Positions 49,701 through 60,545 of a stretch of DNA of 64,000 nucleotides are shown in pieces. Source of the DNA: Myrica gale (taxonomy: Eukaryota; Streptophyta; Magnoliopsida; Fagales; Myricaceae); assembly GCA_963930655.1 (NCBI GenBank), contig OZ005604.1, forward strand, positions 9,992,001 to 10,056,000. Direction: 5' to 3'. Numbering within the stretch: the stretch's first letter is position 1; each line of letters opens with the position of its first letter. The notes beneath the pieces were generated by a model. That model did not search any database. It had not been told where the DNA came from and saw nothing but the letters and a program-made list of their open reading frames with translations. The position numbers and the translations under genes were made by a program.

Positions 49701-50776
49701 AAGACTCATATACATACAACCTAATACATCAACCAATAGATTAGGCCATACATACTCAAAATAGATCTCAGCCCTCTTTTAGGCTTTTCATCTAACACCT
49801 AGGGTGCAGCAAGCAATCTCTCTCTCTCTTGAACATATTTTCTTTTTCAGATCTGACCATAACTCTCCATGGTTCCACATACAACCCATACTACTCTTTA
49901 AAGCTTACTAGATCTACATTTTCTTCAAATAACACATATGAACACAACACATACAAGAAGAAAACCAAACAAACTTCACCACCAACAACCATTAAAGGAA
50001 AGAAGAGAAAATGAGAGAAATGAGTGATGGCTTGGTCGGCCAAGAAGGGCAGAAATCCCTCACCTTCTTCTCTCTCTTCTTCCTTTTCTTTCTTCTTTTC
50101 TTCTTCTTCTCCTTCTTCTTTCTTTCTCCTTCTTCTTCTTCTTCTTGTTCGGGTGAGCTAGGGCAAAATGATTTGTGGGAAAGGGGGGGGTTTCCTAATA
50201 CGTAAAGGGCTTGGGGAAAAGACAAGGCTGTCCTCCCTTATTTCCCCCCCTTTTCACATGAATTCGACCTCAACCATTTTCACATCCGATAAAATTTCGG
50301 AATGTAGTTAGATGTGTCGACACCATCACTCAAGGTGTCGACACTTTCAACACTTTTAGTTAGATGTGTCGACACCCTCACTCAAGGTGTCGACACTTCC
50401 AACACTTAGTCAAAGTGCGAAAAATGCAAACTCTCGGGTTTTAGTTAGATGTGTCGACACCATCACTCAAGGTGTCGACACTTCCAACACTTGGTCAAAA
50501 TTCACGGGAGTTCTGGAAAAAGGCGAACTCTCGGGTTTCAGTTGGATGTGTCGACACCATCGCTCAAGGTGTCGACACTTCCAACACTTAGTCAAAATTC
50601 ACTGAGTTCCGAAAAAATGTAAACTTTCGGGTTGTAGTCTAATGTGTCGACACCATCACTCAAGGTGTCGACACTTACAACAAAAATCACTAATTTAATC
50701 ATACATACATTTGCAATAATACCTACTTAAGAGGTCATAAGCAATAACTTGACAGACCTAAAATCGGGGTCTCACA
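46703..50776 (-). repeat. solo LTR, family B, reverse (4,074 bp, long variant)
   Basis: On the plus strand it begins TGTCACGCCCCGAACGCTAG and ends ATCGGGGTCTCACA. The target duplication TTCTC is perfect (46698-46702 and 50777-50781), and family A sequence continues on both sides. It is about 750 bp longer than the other family B LTRs, with extra sequence between about 48700 and 49990. The palindrome array has five pairs (50314-50670), again with 21-bp pair spacing. The stem-loop module is present; one hairpin (near 48050-48085) has a stem needing a G-U pair. A poly-pyrimidine tract lies at 50060-50150. Confidence 0.92.
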
Positions 50777-52079
50777 TTCTCTCACATCGATTCCTTGTCT
50801 CCCTAAAGCATGACTTGCATTGAATTGATTTCTCTCTCCTCATCACACTTGGCCTTCACGTAAATCTCACTTCCCCCTTGCTTTTTCTCTTCTTTTAACT
50901 TCCATGTGTTGTCTTGTCTCATTGAATGCATCTTACACATCTTACACTTCACATGGCAATTTACTTTTGGCTTTTCCATTCACCACATGCTCATTCACGT
51001 AAAAGCCATGTCCTTGACTCTCATTTGCTTTGTTTGGTTGCCTTCCAACCAACTTAGTTACTTTCACATTTGAAATGCAACCAACTTTCAACTTGGTTAC
51101 TATTTCACCTAACTTATCTCTTATAAGCTCTCTAGCTTATCTAATCCATTTCATTAGCTTATCATCTCATAAGCATGATATCTTATCTTATGATAATGGC
51201 TCTAGCCTATCTCTACAATAACCTCAAGGACTTATCACCCTAAAAGTTTCCTAACCTATCATCATGCTTGCTTATCACTATGATAAGCAAATGTGCTCAT
51301 CATTTTAAATCTCTCTTAAACCTTATCACATGCTTAAATAACTTATCATTTAATATTCTAATGACAATTCTACTTATTAATCTAGGCCTCATAGTAATAA
51401 TATATGCCACATATGAATGACACAAAATATTCAATCAATTTCTCAAAAGAAATTCATGATTTTATCCATTAACTATTTTCGGCCTATATAAAGAAATCTT
51501 TAATCATAATTTAAATTTTATGGTCCATGAAACATATTAAGTAAATGAAAAATATAAATTCATAAGAGAGAAACTTACCTTGCAAATTTCGGCTCGTAGG
51601 AAAATATAATTTAAACTTTGCATAAAAATGACAAGAAAATTATTTAGGAAATTTCATGAAATAAAATCTCATTTTAATCAATGTACCATAACATAAAGAT
51701 TAGGCCATACATTGGCCAAAAATATGGCCCTATGATAAAATTAAAGCTAATACATCGGAAAATAAAAGATAATACATAAGAAATAACATAGGAGAAAATC
51801 GGGGTCTCACATAAGTAGCACAAGATGAATAAGTGAGATTGTGCATATATATAATGTTTATGGCCGAACAGGTGTAGTTGTTAAAAGAAAATTCGGTTGT
51901 GAAATGTGAACCTAAGCATCTTATGTTAAGAGAGGTGCCACGTGTTGGATGGAATATGGAGATTTGTTTAGGCATGTAATAAAGTGTGTGGTATTGTTTA
52001 TGGTCAGAAGAAGCAAGCTAGGGATCACGATTAGGTTGTTGGAATAGGAAGATTTTAGCACCCTGTTTTTAGGTAACAT

Positions 52080-52295
52080 CGCGCTCGACCAGCGTGCGTC
52101 AGGTGCTCGAGCGGCCTTAGAGTAATATGAGGGACAGTGTCTTGCCGCTTGACCAGCGCTCGGTAGGTGCTCAAACAACCCTTTGGAAATTTGCATACAG
52201 AGAGTTGGCGCTCGACCGCCGCTCGAGCGAGGGTTGATGAAAGTTGGATAGTGAGTTGGTGTTCGACCAGTGCTCGACAGGCGCTCAAGCGATCC
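52080..52295. repeat. four GC-rich palindromic units in the family C LTR
   Basis: Units near 52080, 52141, 52206 and 52258 contain CGCTCGACCAGCGCTCG and then a GGTGCTCGAGCG-like half, so each can fold back on itself (CGCTCGA with TCGAGCG). The units are 50-65 bp apart and much more GC-rich than the surroundings. Position in the LTR is comparable to the GTGTCGACAC array of family B. Confidence 0.75.
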
Positions 52296-52499
52296 CTGTT
52301 AAAATTCCATATATGTTGAATCTGGAGTTCCCATTGAAGTATACCAATTGAGATGGTTGAATAGTTGAATAAACTTAGTTATGAAATTATTGAGGTTAGG
52401 ATGACGGGAAATTCATGAATAGGTTTGAAAACATGTTTGCGAAGAACAAGTATACCAGTTGATTGAGTATTACATAGTGATCCCTTTAGCAACCGTATA

Positions 52500-55400
52500 T
52501 GTCACGCCCCGAACGCTAGCCCGAAGGGGGTTAATGACAGCCGCGAACATCCACTCAATGAATGTTCCAGCGTTTCTCTTAATCATGCAGCGGATTTTTT
52601 TTTTATACAAATACATAAACCACCTACAACTAAGAGAGATGGGCCAAAGAGATTTACATAAACTTCAACTTACACAATTGACTACAACGGCAATAGTGAA
52701 AGCATCCAAATTACATGTCATGTCTGCATGACTGAAGTACAAGTCCTAAGGGATTCCAACAAAACCTTTATATGGACCTACTCATAACATATAAGTAATA
52801 CATCTTGAATCCTTACACATAACGTAGACATTCACAGGATGCCTGATAGTACTTCCTATGAACTCTTCAACTTCTGATTCTGATAACCACGACTAAGATA
52901 CTAGACATCAAAAACCTTGAACTCTAATAGTCCGAATAACCCATGACCACCACACGACGGAGGCTCATGATGACTCTTCAAAATTACATCTAACCTTTAA
53001 TGAACAACAAAGAGGGATGAGGACGTTCCCATCGGTCCCTCTTCTAGATTTTCCCACCTGAATTGTTATCTGGAATGATACAATTGAAAACATCTGTGAG
53101 TCGAAAGACTCAGTAAGGAATTATAATTAAAACATGAGCTTGAAATCATGGTTTGCAAATATGAACTTGAAATCGTGAGTTTGAAACCATGAACTTATTC
53201 TTTGAACTCATAATCTTGAACTTGAAATCATACACTTGCTTTTAAACTAGAAATCATCATGAACTCGATATCATAATGAACTTAAAATTATAAGCATGCA
53301 CTTGACTTAAAATCATAAGCATGCGCTTAAACTTGAAATAATTACAAACTTGAACATAATGTAATTCAAGTACAACTTGAAATATCATGAGCTTTAACTT
53401 TAAATAATCACAACTTGAACTTTAAATATCATGTATAAGTATATAATTCATGCATGATCATGAATCGTGATGCACGTGTATGCCTCATGATTGCATATGC
53501 ACATGCACTTGCTCTTTTAAACATCTCTTATACTTATAAAGCTCTTTCTTTTGGAAAATCTTTTCCATTCTTATCCTATGGGCTACTTGAGCTCCATTTA
53601 CCCCTGGCATCAGGGTTGTGCGTTCCCGTTGGAACTGTCCCCTATTTCCCTTGGGGACCTTACATATGGTCGAGCTAGCACACCTTCTCAATGTCCTTCA
53701 GTGGCTAGACACGACTCTTGGAGGTTCACACCTTCTTGCAAGCATCCTTCAGTGTGATTGCACATACCTCCTGGACTACCCATCCTTCTTGCAAGCATCC
53801 TTCGGTATGGGTGTCCTAGGTGACATCCATCCTTCACGTAAACGTCCTTCGGTATGGATGCACCTTCTTGACTTGGTACGGTACCGACCGACTTGGGTTC
53901 ATTAACTTACTTGAAACTTAACGTAAAGTAGCATAAAAATGGTACTTTCATTTGCATAAAATTTCTCCTTCTTTCTTATGAGAAAAATAAATGCAAATGC
54001 AATTGCTCATGACGTGCTCATGTCATGCTTGATGATGAGTAATCAACTTATCATGCGTGGTTATAAACATGTTATGCTTATTCATAAAAACATGATGTGT
54101 ATCATTCCAGTTTTGTAAAGCGTAAGTTGCTACTTACTATTTTCACTTACAAACGTAAGCTCCTCTTACTTTGCTTGCTTGTGGGTTGAATGCCCCTTTA
54201 CCTACAATTGGATCATACCATTGTTATTCATAGGTTTACTAGACGTATAGAGTAATCAATCAATTACTCACGCTTCATCATACAAAATCGTCCTTATTCC
54301 TCATTCAATATCTCATACTTATTCCTCGTTCAATATCTCATACTTTGTCATACACATACTTCATCGTACAAAATCATCCAACGCCCACGAAATTTGCCCC
54401 AAGTGCCCTCCTCATATAACCTCATATACAAGACGTAGACTTTACACATACAACTCAAAACTTCCAACCAAAAACAATGATTTCATCACTAGAACAAAGG
54501 TTATTGCATCTATTTCACTCCCTTTGGTCTTTTATCAAACACCTAGTATGCAAGTTGGTTTCTCTTGGGTTTATAAATTCCCAAATCTAACCACACTCTC
54601 CATGGCTTTGTGCACAATCCATACAACTCTCTAAAACTCACTAGATCTACATTTTCTTCAAAGAAAACACATGAATCTCAAGGAGAAATCTAACAACACA
54701 CAACCATCACAACAACCAAGGAGAAACTAACAACACACAACCATCAACCATTCAAAAGAAAAAGAGAACATAGGTGAAAATGGGTATGGCTTGGCCGGCC
54801 ATAAGCACTCACCTTCTTCTCTCTCTCTTTCTTTCTCTTCTTCCTTTCTTCTTCTTCTTTTCTCCTTCTTCTTTCTTTCTTTTCTTCTCTTCTCTTCTTC
54901 GGTGGGGAGCTAGGGCAAAATGACTTGTGGGAAAGGGGGGGGTTGCCTTATACGTAAAGGGCTTGGGGAAAAGACAAGGCTGCCCTCCCTTATTTCCCCC
55001 TTTTTCACATGAATTCCACCTCACGTATTTTCTAGGGATTTAGTTATATGTGTCGACACCATCACTAAAGGTGTCGACACTTACAACACATTTAGTAGGA
55101 TGTGTCGACACCATCACTCACGGTGTCGACACTTCCAACACTTAGCCAAAGTGGGAAAAATGTAAACTCTCGGGTTTCAGTTAGATGTGTCGACACCATC
55201 ACTCAAGGTGTCGACACTTCCATCACTTGGTCAAAATTCACGGGAGTTCTGGAAAAATACACACTTTCGGGTTTTAGTTGGATGTGTCGACACCATCACT
55301 CAAGGTGTCGACACTTCCAACACTTAGTCAAAAATCACTCTAGTTCCAGAAAAATATAAACATTCGGGTATCGGTCTAATGTGTCGACACTATGACCCAA

Positions 55401-55611
55401 GGTGTCGACACTTACAACACTTAGTCAAAATTCACTTTGGGCTCCAGAAAAAGGTAAACTTTCGGGTGTTACTCTAATGTGTCGACACTATGCTCCAATG
55501 TGTCGACACTTACCTCAAAAATCACAAATTTAATCATACATACACTTGCAATAATACGTACTTAAGAGGTCATAAGCAATAACTTGACAGACCTAAAATC
55601 GGGGTCTCACA
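52500..55611 (-). repeat. solo LTR, family B, reverse (3,112 bp)
   Basis: It begins TGTCACGCCCCGAACGCTAG on the plus strand and ends GGGGTCTCACA. The target duplication GTATA is perfect (52495-52499 and 55612-55616), and family C sequence continues on both sides. Six palindrome pairs (55050-55510), a poly-pyrimidine tract (54810-54900) and four hairpin units (53680-53880) are present. Relative to the two-LTR element a stretch near 54040 is missing. Confidence 0.93.
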
Positions 55612-55879
55612 GTATAGGAGATGGTTGATGCTTATGTTTAATTGTCTTCTTCATTTGTTTTACAAAAACTAGTTAAGTAATATTTTGTAAACGAAATCAT
55701 ATTTCAAAGATATATACTTTTGGAAAACAGAAATAATTACAAGTACTTCTTTTGAATGTTTATGTGATTAATTCCTAAACATCTAAGTGTAGGAATTGAC
55801 TCGCTTGTAGGCGAAGCACCGCTTCTATATCAAGAGAAGCAAGGTAAGTGGAATGTAAGTGGAGTACATTTTTACAAAA

Positions 55880-56472
55880 CTGGAATGATACGCAGCATTA
55901 TTTTACATGAGCAAGCATGACATCATAAGCAAGCATGTCATGACACAAGCATTGCATGATTTTCTAAAAGAAGTTTTATGCAATGATGTATGAAAAGTTT
56001 TATGATAAGTCAAGTTAAGTTAAGGGCTCTGGTTGGTACCGTACCATCAAGAAGGGCACTCATACGGAAGGACGAATGCGAGAAGGATGGGTGAACCCTA
56101 GAGGTAAGTGCAACCACACTGAAGGACGAATGCGAGAAGGTGTGCTAGTTCAACCAAATGAAATGTCCCCATGGGAAAGGGAGACAATTCCGATGGGAAC
56201 GCACAACCCAGACTTCAGGGGTTAAATGGAGCGTAAGTAGCCCACAAGTCAAGAAGAAAATATTTCCAAGGACCATGTGTAAATTTCAAGTTCCAGAACA
56301 TGTTTGTCTTCAAGATTGTTACATGTGCATATGCAACCATGAAGCATGCATGTGCATCATGACTTATGTTTATCCACGAAATTCATATGCAAGTCATAAA
56401 CTCATGTTTTTAAGTTTAAGTTTTCCCTTACTGAGTCTTTTGAGTCATAGTTTTTCAAATGTATCATTCCAG
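55880..56472 (+). other. LTR stem-loop module, family C version (two hairpin units)
   Basis: Outer arms CTGGAATGATAC (55880-55891) and GTATCATTCCAG (56461-56472). Inside: CATTGCAT (55950-55957) with ATGCAATG (55978-55985); GGTACCGTACC near 56036; hairpins with stems CACTCAT/ATGGGTG (56057-56093, one G-U pair) and CACAC/GTGTG (56115-56144), both with core GAAGGACGAATGCGAGAAGG. A 164-codon ORF overlapping this part (56158-56652) has no protein-like features. Confidence 0.68.
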
Positions 56473-56772
56473 ATGTGTCAGGTGAAGGAAGTCAGGAAGA
56501 TTACCTGTCCTGAGAGAGGAGACTTTTATGTGTTTTGTTATTGTGACGTGGATCGATGTGATCTGTCACCTATAGATTGTATTGTTCATGTATTTTGTAA
56601 TCTAAGATACTACGTATCCTTGAAGTCTTTTATGAAGTTAAGTTATTATTGAGTTTGGTGGCCCCTCTCTATCTCGATTCTTTTCCGCTGTTAAGTATGA
56701 TCAAGTTCACTGGAGCTTTCCCTCGGGATTGTTCGCATGAAGTTAAGTTATTATTGTGTTCGGGGCGTGACA

Positions 56773-56841
56773 GCTATGACAACGAGCATGAAGTTAAAGT
56801 TTGATAAGTATTGGGGGAAGATTGAAAAAAGTAAAATTTTT
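56773..56841 (+). pseudogene. hAT transposase remnant, continuation after the insertion nest
   Basis: Directly after the family C LTR the sequence reads TTSMKLKFDKYWGKIEK, matching the conserved K-x-K-F-D-K-Y-W segment in the C-terminal half of plant hAT transposases. It continues the remnant that stops at 33533. The hAT dimerisation region that should follow is missing; unrelated sequence begins near 56842. Confidence 0.85.
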
Positions 56842-57243
56842 GGGGTAAACTTTATAGTTAGCCCCCTATGTTTGGGAGAAAATCAAGTTGCTACCTTATT
56901 TTTCAATCCAAAAATTTGAGACCCCTATCTTTGAAAACCTATCAATCTTCGCCCCTCGTCTATATTCACCGTCAAATGAGACAATTTTTCGTCCACGTGC
57001 ATCACACGTGCCTCTATTCTACCTGAAATAACCAAACTGCCTTCAGTGAGTGTGAGATAAATATTCCTTATATCTCCCCCTCTCTCGCACAAATTCAGCT
57101 TTCTGTCAACTCAACCTTCGGCTCTGTCTCGTTTGGAATCAACTGCTTCCGATAGCCTCCTGCCACCCATTTTCGTCGGAGATCAAGGTAGCATTCGATT
57201 CCTCTTGTCGTTTGTTTTCTTGTTTCCCTTTTGTCTTGGTTGT
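56842..57243 (+). other. non-LTR stretch with a MULE-terminus-like start and a leader-like end
   Basis: It starts GGGGTAAACTTTATAGTTAG, followed by a run of C's and TTTGGG, a pattern seen in many plant Mutator-like element ends. A 9-bp A/T word (56833-56841) precedes it, but no matching right end is visible. The second half (57060-57200) is CT-rich, then has GAGATCAAG|GTAGC, a donor-like junction, so it could instead be a host promoter and 5' leader cut by the LTR element at 57244. Confidence 0.3.
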
Positions 57244-60200
57244 TGTGAGACCCCAACTTTTCATGTGCTCTGATTATTGCGGAAGAGTATTTGGGTATTT
57301 AGTGAAATAATTGGAGGATCATAATTGGGGTGTTGGAATAGGAAGATTTTTAGCACCCTGTTTTTAAGTAACATTGCTGTGAGATCCCGACCTTACCTTA
57401 TTGATGTCGTTTATGATTCCTTCAATATGTACGTATGATTAAATGAGTGATTGTTGGTGTAAGTGTCGACACATTGGAGCATAGTGTCGACACATTAGAG
57501 TAACACCCGAAAGTTTACCTTTTTCTGGAGCCCAAAGTGAATTTTGACTAAGTGTTGTAAGTGTCGACACCTTGGATCATAGTGTCGACACATTAGACCG
57601 ATACCCGAATGTTTATATTTTTCCGGAACTAGAGTGATTTTTGACTAAGTGTTGGAAGTGTCGACACCTTGAGTGATGGTGTCGACACATCCAACTAAAA
57701 CCCGAAAGTGTGCATTTTTCCAGAACTCCCGTGAATTTTGACCAAGTGATGGAAGTGTCGACACCTTGAGTGATGGTGTCGACACATCTAACTGAAACCC
57801 GAGAGTTTACATTTTTTCCCACTTTGGCCAAGTGTTGGAAGTGTCGACACCTTGAGTGATGGTGTCGACACATCCTACTAAATGTGTTGTAAGTGTCGAC
57901 ACCTTTAGTGATGGTGTCGACACATATAACTAAATCCCTAGAAAATACGTGAGGTGGAATTCATGTGAAAAAGGGGGAAATAAGGGAGGGCAGCCTTGTC
58001 TTTTCCCCAAGCCCTTTACGTATAAGGCAACCCCCCCCTTTCCCACAAGTCATTTTGCCCTAGCTCCCCACCGAAGAAGAGAAGAGAAGAAAAGAAAGAA
58101 AGAAGAAAGAAAGAAAGAAGAAGAAGAAAGGAAGAAGAGAAAGAAAGAGAGAGAGAAGAAGGTGAGTGCTTATGGCCGGCCAAGCCATACCCATTTTCAC
58201 CTATGTTCTCTTTTTCTTTTGAATGGTTGATGGTTGTGTGTTGTTAGTTTCTCCTTGGTTGTTGTGATGGTTGTGTGTTGTTAGATTTCTCCTTGAGATT
58301 CATGTGTTTTCTTTGAAGAAAATGTAGATCTAGTGAGTTTTAGAGAGTTGTATGGATTGTGCACAAAGCCATGGAGAGTGTGGTTAGATTTGGGAATTTA
58401 TAAACCCAAGAGAAACCAACTTGCATACTAGGTGTTTGATAAAAGACCAAAGGGAGTGAAATAGATGCAATAACCTTTGTTCTAGTGATGAAATCATTGT
58501 TTTTGGTTGGAAGTTTTGAGTTGTATGTGTAAAGTTTACGTCTTGTATATGAGGTTATATGAGGAGGGCACTTGGGGCAAAATTTCGTGGGTGTTGGATG
58601 ATTTTGTACGACGAAGTATGTGTATGACGAAGTATGAGATATTGAATGAGGAATAAGGACGATTTTGTATGATGAAGCGTGAGTAATTGATTGATTACTC
58701 TATACGTCTAGTAACCTATGAATAACAAAGGTATGATCCAATTGTAGGTAACGTGACGTTCAACATTCAAGCAAGCGAAGGTAAGAGGAGCTTACGTTTG
58801 TAAGTGAAAATAGTAAGTAGCAACTTACGCTTTACAAAACTGGAATGATACACAGCATGTTTTTATGAATAAGCATAACATGTTTATAACCACGCATGAC
58901 AAGCTATTTCTCAACAAGCATGCCATCGTATACGTATTTGTATGAAAGCATGAAAGAAGTTTTTGTGCAAAGGAAAACATGAAAGGTTTATGAGATATTT
59001 GTCATTAAGCACGAACTGTCAAGAGCATTAGAAGCATTTTATGATAAGTTGATTACCAAGCATGACATGAGCACGTCATGAGCAATTGCATTTGCATTTA
59101 TTTGTCTCATAAGAAAGAAGGAGAAATTTTATGCAAATGAAAGTACCATTTTTATGCTACTTATGACAAGTTTTATGACAAGTTAATTAACGAACGAACC
59201 CAAGTCGGTCGGTACCGTACCAAGTCAAGAAGGTGCATCCATACCGAAGGACGTTTACGTGAAGGATGGATGTCACCTAGGACACCCATACCGAAGGATG
59301 CTTGCAAGAAGGATGGGTAGTCCAGGAGGTATGTGCAATCACACTGAAGGATGCTTGCAAGAAGGTGTGAACCTCCAAGAGTCGTGTCTAGCCACTGAAG
59401 GACATTGAGAAGGTGTGCTAGCTCGACCATATGTAAGGTCCCCAAGGGAAATAGGGGACAGTTCCATCGGGAACGCACAACCCTGATGCCAGGGGTAAAT
59501 GGAGCTCGAGTAGCCCATAGGATAAGAATGGAAAAGATTTTCCAAAAGAAAGAGCTTTATAAGTATAAGAGATGTTTTCAAGAGCAAGTGCATGTGCATA
59601 TGCAATCATGAGGCATACACGTGCATCACGATTCATGATCATGCATGAATTACATATGTATACATGATATTTAAAGTTCAAGTTTATGACTATTTCAAGT
59701 TAAGGCTCATGATATTTCAAGTTGTACTTGAATTACATTATGTTCAAGTTTGTGATTATTTCAAGTTTAAGCGCATGCTTATGATTTTAAGTCAAGTGCA
59801 TGCTTATGATTTTACGTTCATTATGATATCGAGTTCATGATGATTTCAAGTTTAAAAGCAAGTGTATGAATTCAAGTTCATATTCCCAAACCATGATTTC
59901 AAGATCATGTTTTAATTATAATTCCTTACTGAGTCTTTCGACTCACAGATGTTTTAAATTGTATCATTCCAGATAACAATTCAGGTGGGAAAATCTAGAA
60001 GAGGGACCGATGGGAACGTCCTCATCCCTCTTTGTTGTTCATTAAAGGTTAGATGAAATTTTGAAGAGTCATCATGAGCCTCCGTCGTGTGGTGGTCATG
60101 GGTTATTCGGACTATTAGAGTTCAAGGTTTTTGATGTCTAGTATCTTAGTCGTGGTTATCAGAATCAGAAGTTGAAGAGTTCATAGGAAGTACTATCAGG

Positions 60201-60545
60201 CATCCTGTGAATGTCTATGTTATGTGTATAAGGATTCAAGATGTATTACTTATATGTTATGAGTAGGTCCATATAAAGGTTTTGTTGGAATCCCTTAGGA
60301 CTTGTACTTCAGTCATGCAGACATGACATGTAATTTGGATGCTTTCACTATTGCCGTTGTAGTCAATTGTGTAAGTTGAAGTTTATGTAATCTCTTTGGC
60401 CCATCTCTCTCAGTTGTAGGTGTTTTATGTATTTGTATAAAAAAAAAAAATCCGCTGCATGATTAAGAGAAACGCTGGAACATTCATTGAGTGGATGTTC
60501 GCGGCTGTCATTAACCCCCTTCGGGCTAGCGTTCGGGGCGTGACA
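57244..60545 (+). repeat. variant D LTR, 5' copy (3,302 bp), mosaic start
   Basis: The LTR starts TGTGAGACCCCAACTTTTC at 57244, and a second LTR-start-like sequence, TGTGAGATCCCGACC, follows at 57378. The first 134 bp include GTTGGAATAGGAAGAT and AGCACCCTGTTTTTA, which match the family C LTR (near 52039), while the remainder matches family B. Both LTRs of this element carry the same start. It holds a six-pair palindrome array (57465-57920), a GAAGAA-rich tract (58073-58165) and the stem-loop module (58840-59972). Confidence 0.92.

Larger units (their letters stand above)
34863..51811 (-). repeat. solo LTR, family A, reverse (about 4.0 kb of its own sequence), split by two insertions
   Basis: On the plus strand it begins TGTCACGCCCCGAACGGCAT and ends AATCGGGGTCTCACA; both ends match the family A LTR at 3118-7115. 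The target duplication TAAGT is perfect (34858-34862 and 51812-51816). Own segments are 34863-36312, 45138-46702 and 50782-51811. The internal part of the former element is gone, as expected after LTR-LTR recombination. It carries three hairpin units (35535-35690) with stems CCCAT/ATGGG, CACAC/GTGTG and CTAG/CTAG plus CAC/GTG. It clearly differs from the copy at 3118-7115, so it is older than the family B insertions inside it. Confidence 0.93.
33534..56772 (+). repeat. solo LTR, family C, forward (about 3.2 kb of its own sequence), split by nested insertions
   Basis: Left end TGTGAGACCCCGAACTTCG at 33534, right end TTCGGGGCGTGACA at 56772. The target duplication GCTAT is perfect (33529-33533 and 56773-56777), and the hAT gene continues across it. 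Own segments are 33534-34862, 51817-52499 and 55617-56772; the rest is a reverse family A solo LTR and a reverse family B solo LTR. It holds a GC-rich palindrome array (52080-52295) and a two-unit stem-loop module (55880-56472). The perfect duplication argues that the locus kept its boundaries since insertion. Confidence 0.93.

Noticed and set aside
56158-56652. 164-codon ORF in the family C LTR
   Set aside because: It runs through the stem-loop module and LTR end; composition is not protein-like and the matching frame is not kept in other copies.
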